Positions 42,392 through 48,490 of a stretch of DNA of 53,967 nucleotides are shown piece after piece. The notes beneath the pieces were generated by a model that saw only the letters and a list, made by a program, of their open reading frames with translations, did no database searches and was not told where the DNA came from. Numbering within the stretch: position 1 is the first letter of the stretch; each line of letters begins with the position of its first letter. The DNA lies in the NCBI GenBank assembly GCA_002419285.1, contig DIFU01000128.1, forward strand, positions 1 to 53,967, written 5' to 3'. A program made the position numbers and the translations under genes. The stretch is from Prolixibacteraceae bacterium UBA5740. GTDB lineage: Bacteria > Bacteroidota > Bacteroidia > Bacteroidales > Prolixibacteraceae.

Positions 42392-42392
42392 C

Positions 42393-43151
42393 TTAATTAT
42401 CCTCCTGTTTATTGCGCAAAAACTTGTTCACGAAATAGATCTGCCCCTTGCCTGTTACCTTACTGGTTGTGGATACCAGGGTAGTCCCGTCCGGTTTTGT
42501 AATTGTTGTCTTTTTCAACTCAAACAGGCCCAATCCCATTGCACGCTGTGTCGGTTGATTGTAGTATTCACCCATTCTCCCAAGGTATCCATGGTTCCGA
42601 AGCCAAGTGAAAAGCCGGTTTTGGCCGATTTCGTATCCATTTTGTGTGATAATCTTTGCCAATTCAGCAACCAGGACCGATCTGTTACTGGTTTCAACGG
42701 CTGTGGCGAAAAGTACCTTGGGAGCCTGCTTCTCGATTTGCTCAGCCTGGCGCTTGATGGTGTCATCAGCTATTTTTAAAGCCCTTGCCATTATCTGCTC
42801 TGGTGTTTCGTCAGGTCTTGTCACCATATAACCACCGGATTTGCGGATCGTTGGAAGTACCTCAGAGGTTACCCATTTGCGGAATGCTTTCGCTTCAGGT
42901 TTACGACTGTCGAGGATTACATCATACAAGCCATCTTCATTGACGAAGTTTGCCATCTGTGTCCCACCGGCAGTAACAAGGGGGTGACTTGAAATCACAT
43001 CCTTTTCCAGCCGTCTTGCTACTGCAGAAGACTGTAATTCCAAAACTCCACATATATCGGAAAGACAAAATATTGGGTCGCCTGCTTCTGATTTGGCAGT
43101 TCTGATCTCTCCGAACAGAGGATTTATGAAAACTTGAATCTTTGTAGTCAT
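42393..43151 (-). CDS. BRO-N / ANT-type phage antirepressor
   Basis: 252 residues. The BRO-N domain (about 1-110) has EIRTAKSEAGDPIFCLSDIC, NEDGLYDVILDSRKPEAKAF and VTSEVLPTIRKSGGY. A helical linker follows. The C-terminal ANT/KilAC-like domain (about 145-250) has VAELAKIITQNGYEIGQNRLF, split here as VAELAKIITQNG and RLFTWLRNHGYLG. Antirepressors of this build can relieve lysogenic repression. It lies next to the early switch genes. Confidence 0.88.
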   Translation of the reverse strand: MTTKIQVFINPLFGEIRTAKSEAGDPIFCLSDICGVLELQSSAVARRLEKDVISSHPLVTAGGTQMANFVNEDGLYDVILDSRKPEAKAFRKWVTSEVLPTIRKSGGYMVTRPDETPEQIMARALKIADDTIKRQAEQIEKQAPKVLFATAVETSNRSVLVAELAKIITQNGYEIGQNRLFTWLRNHGYLGRMGEYYNQPTQRAMGLGLFELKKTTITKPDGTTLVSTTSKVTGKGQIYFVNKFLRNKQEDN

Positions 43152-43163
43152 AGTTTTTGAGGC

Positions 43164-43337
43164 TTAATTTGTTTTGCTGTCTTCGTATTTCTGGAATGTC
43201 CTGCTGGCATAGATCAACGACAGACAGAAGTTGAGAAGGACTGGTATGTAATACCACAGTTCTTTGTCGGTGGAAGGTTCTCCTGAGAGCAATATCAGCG
43301 ACAGGCTGAACCATACGATTGCGATTGTCTTTTTCAT
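43164..43337 (-). CDS. Small membrane protein
   Basis: 57 residues with two hydrophobic segments (about 4-20 and 29-46) and a polar end. It starts in an overlap with the previous stop (TAATG). A longer frame on this strand (42937-43365) overlaps the antirepressor gene and looks spurious. Function unknown. Confidence 0.55.
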   Translation of the reverse strand: MKKTIAIVWFSLSLILLSGEPSTDKELWYYIPVLLNFCLSLIYASRTFQKYEDSKTN

Positions 43338-43519
43338 TATATGGGTAATTCAAAAGGTTTCGCAATCAATTCACCGGTTTCGGCACTTCTGATGTATTCT
43401 TCAACCTGTGCCTTTACATACTTTACTCCATCCGGACCAAACAGGTCATGAGCGAAAAGCAGCAATTCGTGTATCTCGTGGTCGAGATGCATTCGTTTTG
43501 AGAGGGATTCTTCATTCAT
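43337..43519 (-). CDS. Small helical protein, unknown function
   Basis: 60 residues from the ATG at 43519, overlapping the end of the Cro-like gene by 8 bp. Content: HEIHELLLFAHDLFGPDGVK, then VEEYIRSAETGEL. It is acidic and helical. It is the second gene of the early operon. Function unknown. Confidence 0.6.
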   Translation of the reverse strand: MNEESLSKRMHLDHEIHELLLFAHDLFGPDGVKYVKAQVEEYIRSAETGELIAKPFELPI

Positions 43520-43742
43520 GGTCTGATCCTCCCCAAACATCGGTTACACCATATTTTTGGAACACGGCTTCGATTGCCTCGGCCTCGGTAACCTTGGGTT
43601 CTACCTTTCCATTCAACCGGACAGACCAGGCCATTCGAGTTGAAATGTTAAGGACCTGCATGATTTCTTGCCTTACTGCAGCTATATCCTTGTTTTTTAC
43701 CTGCATAAAGCCTTTTTTGAAGCTAAATCTGTTGTTTGCCAT
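43512..43742 (-). CDS. Cro-like early regulator
   Basis: 76 residues from the ATG at 43742. The frame extends to an ATG at 43832, but that codon lies inside the -7 box of the promoter at 43830-43837, so it would not be transcribed. Content: VKNKDIAAVRQEIMQVL, MAWSVRLNGKV, TEAEAIEAVFQKYGV. The last part is helical with a YGV end seen in small DNA-binding proteins of Bacteroidota phages. It is the first early gene, divergent from the repressor gene, the position of Cro. Confidence 0.65.
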   Translation of the reverse strand: MANNRFSFKKGFMQVKNKDIAAVRQEIMQVLNISTRMAWSVRLNGKVEPKVTEAEAIEAVFQKYGVTDVWGGSDHE

Positions 43743-43799
43743 CGGGTGTTTTTTAAAATTTGACATATATTTGCTATTTACTTTAATGCGCTCGCCGTT

Positions 43800-43895
43800 T
43801 AACTTTGTATCATATAAAGATACATGATGCAAATATAAAGCAATGCATCACATATATCCAAATAATATGATGCAAAATTTTACATTTTTGTAAAA
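43800..43895. promoter_or_regulatory. Lysogeny switch: divergent promoters and operators
   Basis: A plus -7 box TAACTTTG (43800-43807) shares its G with the inverted repeat GTATC-7-GATAC (43807-43823). The minus -7 box TATATTTG is at 43830-43837, with TTTG at 43859-43862 as a possible -33 box. Three TGATGCA sites lie at 43825-43831 (plus), 43844-43850 (minus) and 43868-43874 (plus), overlapping the minus promoter. TTTTACA-4-TGTAAAA (43878-43895) precedes the repressor start. The arrangement is like an operator set for mutual control by repressor and Cro. Confidence 0.65.
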
Positions 43896-43905
43896 CATTT
43901 TGTAT

Positions 43906-44604
43906 ATGTCTGTAAAACAAAGGCTTATAGAATTCGCAAAGTCACAGGAAAAGTCCGTGAGAGCATTTGAAATCAAATGTGGACTGACAGTTGGGTATAT
44001 AAATGCTATTCGGGTGTCGATTTCTCCAGAAAAAATACAAAGCATTGTTTTACACTATCCGCAGCTCAATACAGCGTGGCTAATGACAGGTGAGGGAAAT
44101 ATGGTTCGGGACATGGCTGATGAAAAGTCAGACCTTAAGACTGTAAAATTTAATACCCATCTGGAGGTTAGGCTAGTGACTACAAAAGCCAGGGCAGGAT
44201 TTTCAGACTCATACTACTCTGATGAATACCTTGAAAATATGCCAACGGTATTGATTGAGGTGGACAAGGAGTACAAAGGCAAATACCTGGCATTCGAGGT
44301 AGATGGTGATAGTATGGAGCCAGAGTATCATAAAGGTGATATCGTCATTTGCCGGGAGCTTAAACGGGATATGTGGCGCTATAAATTACATTATGAGGAT
44401 TGGGATTTTGTCATTGCCCACGGAACCCAGGGTATTATGCTCAAACAGATTATAGAACACAATGTCGAAACTGGAGATATCGTTTGTCATTCTCTGAATT
44501 CAGAGGAACATCCTGATTTTGTTTTGAATCTTAGGGAGGTTGCCTTCCTATTTAATGTGGTTGAGCATCGGATCTCTGGCCGGAATAAAAGGAGGTATAG
44601 ATAA
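43906..44604 (+). CDS. S24-family phage repressor (CI/LexA-like)
   Basis: 232 residues from the ATG at 43906; the TTG at 43900 is less likely. An N-terminal HTH part (about 1-65, ending NTAWLMTGEG) is followed by a self-cleavage domain. The cleavage site is Ala97-Gly98 in KARAGFSD. The catalytic pair is Ser136 in VDGDSMEP and Lys180 in MLKQI. The spacings fit CI and LexA. It should keep the prophage silent and be cleaved after DNA damage. Its stop overlaps the ATG of the next gene (TAATG), so the two are translationally coupled. Confidence 0.9.
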   Translation: MSVKQRLIEFAKSQEKSVRAFEIKCGLTVGYINAIRVSISPEKIQSIVLHYPQLNTAWLMTGEGNMVRDMADEKSDLKTVKFNTHLEVRLVTTKARAGFSDSYYSDEYLENMPTVLIEVDKEYKGKYLAFEVDGDSMEPEYHKGDIVICRELKRDMWRYKLHYEDWDFVIAHGTQGIMLKQIIEHNVETGDIVCHSLNSEEHPDFVLNLREVAFLFNVVEHRISGRNKRRYR

Positions 44605-45056
44605 TGAATTTAACTGATGATATTAACCGTAGATACAGACTGGCAGATATAAAAAGATGGCAGCTGATGGATTTTGTTGTTGGGTATGAGATTAGAAGAT
44701 CAAATAGTGCGGATGCTGATTGTGATATATGTAGAAACTTGGAAGGGAAATATCCAAAGTCATTTTTATGGTCTGGATGGCATGATGGATGCAAATGCCA
44801 AGTTGTGCCCGTAATGGTTAGCGATGATGAATTCAATGATGATGAACTGTTTGAGCTGCGTGCTGCTTTAAAAGGTGAGGAGGCGACAGGGGGCGGCTAT
44901 AAATCAACAATAAGAGTATTGCCCATTAATTTCATATCATGGATTATAAATATGTTGCCTGTATTCAAAGACTCCGGTACATATCCTGATTTTATAGATA
45001 ATAATATGGAAATTATTCTTAAAAGCCTTAAATACTATGGAAAAAGTGAAAGTTAA
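44604..45056 (+). CDS. Short MuF-core paralogue coupled to the repressor
   Basis: 150 residues. Residues about 20-100 align with the core of the phage's own MuF head protein (about 245-335): shared DFVVGYEIR, DIC, YPK, GWH followed by CxC, VPxM, DDEFN and AALKG. The C-terminal part also follows the MuF protein (WI-N-L, YPDFIDNN). Upstream head-assembly residues and the HExxH domain are missing. At DNA level codons differ at third positions, so it is not a recent copy. The start overlaps the repressor stop. Expression in the lysogen is expected. It may interfere with head proteins or ejection of related phages, or be a remnant. Confidence 0.75.
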   Translation: MNLTDDINRRYRLADIKRWQLMDFVVGYEIRRSNSADADCDICRNLEGKYPKSFLWSGWHDGCKCQVVPVMVSDDEFNDDELFELRAALKGEEATGGGYKSTIRVLPINFISWIINMLPVFKDSGTYPDFIDNNMEIILKSLKYYGKSES

Positions 45057-45207
45057 AGTCCTTGACTATTACAATCGGCCCGGATATTACCTATACATGT
45101 CAGACGAATTATTCGAGATCCTTGAGAATGCCTTTCTTAACGACCAATTAGAGGTCGAAGTGCCCAAAGATCGTATGGATGAAATGCTTGAAAAACTTAA
45201 ACCTTAA
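45037..45207 (+). CDS. Small acidic protein in the lysogeny operon
   Basis: 56 residues starting 20 bp before the stop of the MuF-like gene in another frame. Content: KVKVLDYYNRPGYYLYMSDE, then helical and acidic (ELFEILENAF, DEMLEKLKP). A small alpha/beta domain of unknown function, probably translated together with its neighbours. Confidence 0.55.
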   Translation: MEKVKVKVLDYYNRPGYYLYMSDELFEILENAFLNDQLEVEVPKDRMDEMLEKLKP

Positions 45208-45217
45208 ATACCCAATT

Positions 45218-45790
45218 ATGAAAAGATCATTTGTTGTAACATTTTTATTCCTTTTCGTCTTGTCTGTACATTCACAGGAATTTGTCTTAACCGATAACGG
45301 ATTCCTTGATGTAAAAGACAATTCAAAGAACTACGTTGTAATAGAAGTACCCGGGAAGTCTAAGGAGGAGTTATACCTCACGACAAAGAAGTATATCAAT
45401 ACCTTGTACAATTCGCCAAAATTTGTTGTCAGCGACATTGAAAACGAGCAGATTGTTGTTGACGCCATTGGCAGCGAAATTATTAAAGTAATATTTAGGC
45501 TTAATGGGTCAAATTTATGGCAGTTAAACTACAAATATGTAATCGATTTCAAGGATGGGAGATTGCGATTTTCACCCATTTTCAAGAGCCTCTCAAATAC
45601 TGAAGATTCGCAAGAAATAATGTTGATTGGCATTAGTGCATTAGGAAATGCTACCGGTATATTCAATGAAAAGGGAAAGATCCTTCGAGAAAAAGCAAAG
45701 CTCGAGATTGAATCTCAGGTAAGCGAATATTTGACTCTATTGAAGGATCACCTTCTCAACGTCAACTCAGAAGAGAATGATAACTGGTAA
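45218..45790 (+). CDS. Secreted DUF4468-like protein (moron)
   Basis: 190 residues from the ATG at 45218; an upstream ATG at 45179 overlaps the previous gene. The N-terminus is a signal peptide (KRSFVVTFLFLFVLSVHS, cleavage probably before QEF) without a lipobox Cys. The mature part has VIEVPGKSKEELYLTTKKYI, then alternating strands, like the DUF4468 domain of Bacteroidota periplasmic proteins. In a lysogeny operon this suggests a lysogenic-conversion gene acting at the cell envelope, perhaps exclusion of other phages. Function not established. Confidence 0.7.
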   Translation: MKRSFVVTFLFLFVLSVHSQEFVLTDNGFLDVKDNSKNYVVIEVPGKSKEELYLTTKKYINTLYNSPKFVVSDIENEQIVVDAIGSEIIKVIFRLNGSNLWQLNYKYVIDFKDGRLRFSPIFKSLSNTEDSQEIMLIGISALGNATGIFNEKGKILREKAKLEIESQVSEYLTLLKDHLLNVNSEENDNW

Positions 45791-45801
45791 GCTCAATAAT
45801 T

Positions 45802-46095
45802 ATGGAAACGAAAGTAGTTAGGACACAAGTAAAGGCAATCCAGTCACGTTTTTTCGAGGCCCTTGATGTATTGATTGATTCAGGAAAGGTGGGTGGTGGT
45901 TTGAAAGCCTTTTGTGAAAAATATGAGTTGCACCGGCCGAAATATTCCAATATCAGGACATATGTCAAGGACGAAAACAAGCCTGGTACCGGCTATAAAT
46001 TCATAGACATCGATGCACTGGCTTATCTTGTACGTGACTATGGAATATCCGCTGACTGGCTGTTATTGGGCAGGGGTGGAATGTTCAGTAAATAA
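45802..46095 (+). CDS. Stand-alone repressor-type HTH protein
   Basis: 97 residues. It resembles the N-terminal domain of Bacteroidota phage repressors: a helical start (RFFEALDVLID), a recognition-like part (FCEKYELHRPKYSNIRT) and the end ADWLLLGRGGMF. The end matches AWLMTGEGNM of the S24 repressor. It stops there and has no peptidase domain. It could bind operators without being inactivated by DNA damage. A dispersed palindrome follows 92 bp after its stop. Confidence 0.65.
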   Translation: METKVVRTQVKAIQSRFFEALDVLIDSGKVGGGLKAFCEKYELHRPKYSNIRTYVKDENKPGTGYKFIDIDALAYLVRDYGISADWLLLGRGGMFSK

Positions 46096-46102
46096 ATGCA
46101 AA

Positions 46103-46126
46103 CAGCCATGCTCAATAGCATGGCTG
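46103..46126. terminator. Hairpin between lysogeny operon and integrase
   Basis: CAGCCATGCT-CAAT-AGCATGGCTG, a perfect 10-bp stem 8 bp after the last lysogeny gene. It lacks a strict T run on the plus strand; on the minus strand the sequence after it is TTTGCATTTATTT. It probably works in both directions between the convergent genes. Confidence 0.65.
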
Positions 46127-46186
46127 CCCTACCTAAAAAAACCTAATTCTCTTGAAACTATGAATACATACCAGATTTATTCAAAT

Positions 46187-46201
46187 GTACCACAGTAATA
46201 C
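46187..46201. promoter_or_regulatory. Dispersed palindrome, copy 9
   Basis: GTACCACAGTAATAC, with one change in the left half. It lies between the convergent ends of the orphan HTH gene and the integrase gene and so is not at an obvious promoter. Confidence 0.65.
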
Positions 46202-46250
46202 ATATTTTCAAAGTTTTTTTGTGCATATTTTCAGAGAAAAATTGTATTGA

Positions 46251-47591
46251 CTATTTCTGGCCCTTTGCTCTCTTGATTAAATCCAGAACTGCACGGTTGG
46301 CCCTGTCTACTTTTGTCCAGTCCTTTTCGATATAAATGTCTGCCAATTTTAGGCCATGGTCCACATGGTTTAGGGCCAGATCCACATCATCCTTTGAAAT
46401 GTCACATTTATTCCTGGCTATAGTGGCCCAGCTGTGACGGGCATAGTATGTTGAAAGTGGAATTTCGGAAATTCCGACCACCTCGGCAACCTTCTTTAAT
46501 CCCTTATTCACGTTTGAACTGAATATATGGGAGGTGGAATACCGGTTGTGAAAATCTAAAATGCGCTTCCCTGTTTTGTCCCTGTATTTTTCAATCAGGA
46601 TCTCGGCCTCCGGCTCCACTTTTATGGATATATAAGCCCGATCCTGTCTTCTTCCCTTGGTTTTCTGCCTTTCATATGAAATACGGCCATTGCCATATTC
46701 GGCAATGCTATAGAGATCTGCCATGTTGATTCCTACCAGATAAAATGAGAGCATGAATACATCGCGTGCAAGAATAGCCCTGTCAAACACCAGATCCTCT
46801 TCTTGAGCATCCCTTATTGCCTTAATCTGTTCAGGTGCAAGATTCCTTTTCTTGTTTTCGGGCCTTGGTTTTATCTTGTATTTCCTGAAAGGGTAATGCT
46901 GGATCCTGATCTCACCCATATCTTCATCATTAAACTCTGCCAAGGCTGCGTTAAACATCACCCTAAGGTCTGTCATGTAATTAAACACAGTTGTGTCTCC
47001 AACACCGGGTCTTTTCGTTGTAACCGTCTTGCCAAACTGGTTTTTGCGCTTCATTACCCTATCCTTTCGGAGGTACTCCTCGAATTTTACAAGAAAGTTG
47101 GATGTGATCTCGGTGATGGCAATGCTATCCCGGCCATTACAGAAATCGATTAAGGAATTAACAACTCGGTTTTGATTGCCGGCAGTCGATGTCCGGCCAG
47201 CCTCCCTCATTTTATTCACATGCTTTCTGGCGAATTCAATAAAATCGATCGACGAATCCGTTCCTGGCTTTGTTTCTTTTTCAAAATACTTTGAAAGCTC
47301 TCGTGCAGTGTACATTTCAATGCGAAAACCGAGTTTCCTGCTTTTGATATTTTCATACTCGGTAATCCTACGGTTCAATTCATTTAAAATGAAAGTGTCT
47401 TTTAAAGCAAATAGAACCTTTTTTTTGCCGGTTTCAGTGAAGTAACTTTTTTTTATAGTCTGTTTTTCCGTAACATAAAACTCTGTGCCGATGTAGCTAC
47501 ATTTACCTTTCCAAAATACCCTGATAGAAACTGGATACTTGTTGTCACGGCGTCTCTGATGCTCAAAAACGCAAATTTTGAAGGTGGCCAT
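46251..47591 (-). CDS. int: Tyrosine recombinase (phage integrase)
   Basis: 446 residues. The N-terminal part has an arm-binding-like region (FKICVFEHQRRRDNKYPVSI) and a SAM-like core-binding domain (about 120-225). The catalytic domain contains YYARHSWATIA, with the conserved Arg of the second Arg/His motif, and LADIYIEKDW with the nucleophile Tyr. At the place of the first catalytic Arg the sequence is MLSFYLVGINMADLY, without Arg, as in many Bacteroidota integrases (IntDOT has Ser there). It recombines attP with the tRNA-Met site next door. Confidence 0.92.
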   Translation of the reverse strand: MATFKICVFEHQRRRDNKYPVSIRVFWKGKCSYIGTEFYVTEKQTIKKSYFTETGKKKVLFALKDTFILNELNRRITEYENIKSRKLGFRIEMYTARELSKYFEKETKPGTDSSIDFIEFARKHVNKMREAGRTSTAGNQNRVVNSLIDFCNGRDSIAITEITSNFLVKFEEYLRKDRVMKRKNQFGKTVTTKRPGVGDTTVFNYMTDLRVMFNAALAEFNDEDMGEIRIQHYPFRKYKIKPRPENKKRNLAPEQIKAIRDAQEEDLVFDRAILARDVFMLSFYLVGINMADLYSIAEYGNGRISYERQKTKGRRQDRAYISIKVEPEAEILIEKYRDKTGKRILDFHNRYSTSHIFSSNVNKGLKKVAEVVGISEIPLSTYYARHSWATIARNKCDISKDDVDLALNHVDHGLKLADIYIEKDWTKVDRANRAVLDLIKRAKGQK

Positions 47592-47609
47592 CTTAGGTAG
47601 GTATCAATT

Positions 47610-47638
47610 TTTCGTATCGCTTTTCGTAAAGTTTCGTA
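47610..47638. repeat. Three direct TTTCGTA repeats upstream of int
   Basis: TTTCGTA at 47610-47616, 47622-47628 and 47632-47638, 12 and 10 bp apart, 19 bp upstream of the integrase start and about 110 bp from the attR core. These are candidate arm-type sites for integrase or sites for its autoregulation. Confidence 0.55.
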
Positions 47639-47706
47639 AAACAAATGTATGCTTTTTTGCGGACATTTGGAACCCGTTGCATTCGTTTCAGTGGTTTGTA
47701 GAAATG

Positions 47707-47740
47707 AAAAAGCCTGTAAGAATCAACAACTTACAGGCTT
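47707..47740 (-). terminator. Phage-supplied tRNA-Met terminator
   Basis: AAGCCTGTAAG and CTTACAGGCTT form an 11-bp perfect stem with a 9-nt loop, followed on the minus strand by TTTTT. It lies 9 bp beyond the tRNA 3' end, inside the prophage, and replaces the host terminator now stranded at 281-314. Confidence 0.85.
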
Positions 47741-47748
47741 ATATTTTT

Positions 47749-47792
47749 GTAGCGAGAGGCGGGCATGATCCGCCGACCTCATGATTATGAAT
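47749..47792 (-). repeat. attR: 44-bp repeat within tRNA-Met
   Basis: Identical to 324-367. It forms the 3' part of the intact tRNA-Met gene and is the right end of the prophage. Strand exchange must occur somewhere within these 44 bp. Confidence 0.95.
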
Positions 47793-47823
47793 CATGCGCT
47801 CTAACCAGCTGAGCTACCTCGCC
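47750..47823 (-). tRNA. tRNA-Met (anticodon CAT)
   Basis: A 74-nt cloverleaf without encoded CCA. The acceptor stem GGCGAGG pairs with TCTCGCT (two G-U pairs), the anticodon stem CATGA pairs with TCATG around the loop TTCATAA, and the discriminator is A. The T stem GGCGG/CCGCC encloses ATCATGC instead of a standard TTCRANN loop. The CAT anticodon could also mark a tRNA-Ile2, but the overall form suggests elongator Met. The prophage inserted into its 3' half and restored it. Confidence 0.92.
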
Positions 47824-47882
47824 ATTTTATATGATTTTCTGAACTCCTTGCAGTCACTGGGGTAAACCCCGGAAACGCGGTG

Positions 47883-47890
47883 CAAATATA
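47883..47890 (-). promoter_or_regulatory. Candidate -7 box of tRNA-Met
   Basis: On the minus strand TATATTTG matches the Bacteroidota -7 box, 60 bp upstream of the tRNA 5' end. Confidence 0.55.
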
Positions 47891-47988
47891 CAATTTTTTT
47901 TAAAAAATAATCGGGAGTCAAAAAATATAGTATATTGAAGCCGATAACATGATATCTAACTAATCCTGAATGGAACAAATATAGCCGT

Positions 47989-48366
47989 ATGACCGATAAA
48001 ACAAAGATACAATTGGAATACATCGTCAATTGTTCTCCAAAAGTACTGTTTGCCCGGCTCAGTACGCCATCGGGGCTCGCCGAGTGGTTCGCTGAAGATG
48101 TCAGCATCAGCGGCCGTGAATTTACCTTCAAGTGGAAGGGCTCTGAAGAAGTCGCCGAATTGATCATGCAAAAGGAAAATAAACTGGTCCGATTCACCTG
48201 GCTCGATGATCCGGATGCCTATTTCGAGTTCCGCATTACCCAGGATGAGCTTACCGGCGACGTTTCACTCATCGTGACCGACTTTGTTGATCCCGACGAC
48301 AGGGAAGAGGCGATCGGTATGTGGAACAACAATATCAATGAGCTGAAACACATCATGGGCTCCTGA
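47989..48366 (+). CDS. START-like domain protein
   Basis: 125 residues. A START/SRPBCC-type fold: a strand KIQLEYIVN, the helices SPKVLFARLSTPSGLAEWF, then a beta sheet (FTFKWKGSEEVAELIM, VRFTWLDD, YFEFRIT) and a long C-terminal helix (EAIGMWNNNINELKHIM). This matches the START_2-type family of Bacteroidota, which has a hydrophobic pocket; ligand unknown. It is the first chromosomal gene after the prophage. Confidence 0.8.
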   Translation: MTDKTKIQLEYIVNCSPKVLFARLSTPSGLAEWFAEDVSISGREFTFKWKGSEEVAELIMQKENKLVRFTWLDDPDAYFEFRITQDELTGDVSLIVTDFVDPDDREEAIGMWNNNINELKHIMGS

Positions 48367-48431
48367 TGAGCCATACACCCCAAGATCACCCCACCACCGC
48401 TCAAGCCCTCCGCCACTTAACACTTTTTTGC

Positions 48432-48461
48432 TTTGCTTTCCCGTAAAATAGAGTAGTTTTG
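48432..48461 (+). promoter_or_regulatory. Promoter of the LptF/LptG-family gene
   Basis: TTTG at 48432-48435 and TAGTTTTG at 48454-48461 are separated by 18 bp and fit the Bacteroidota -33/-7 pattern, 30 bp before the start codon. Confidence 0.6.
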
Positions 48462-48490
48462 TATCGTACTCAACAACGTCATTATTATCG

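Larger units (their letters stand above)
324..47792. mobile_element. Integrated siphovirus prophage in tRNA-Met
   Basis: The element is bounded by a 44-bp direct repeat at a tRNA gene and has a tyrosine integrase beside attR. It encodes a full set of packaging, capsid, connector, long-tail, lysis, replication, recombination and lysogeny genes. A tape measure, a gpG/gpGT-like pair and tail-terminator genes show a long non-contractile tail, and there is no sheath gene. All key modules look intact, so the prophage could be functional. Most genes are on the minus strand; exceptions are 17177-20496, 30445-30624 and the lysogeny region 43906-46095. Confidence 0.95.

Noticed and set aside
43742..43832. 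Longer N-terminus of the Cro-like gene from the ATG at 43832
   Set aside because: That ATG overlaps the -7 box of the promoter for this gene, so it would lie upstream of the transcript start.
324..47792. CRISPR array, rRNA or insertion sequence inside the prophage
   Set aside because: No regularly spaced direct repeats, rRNA-like sequence, transposase gene or terminal inverted repeats were seen.
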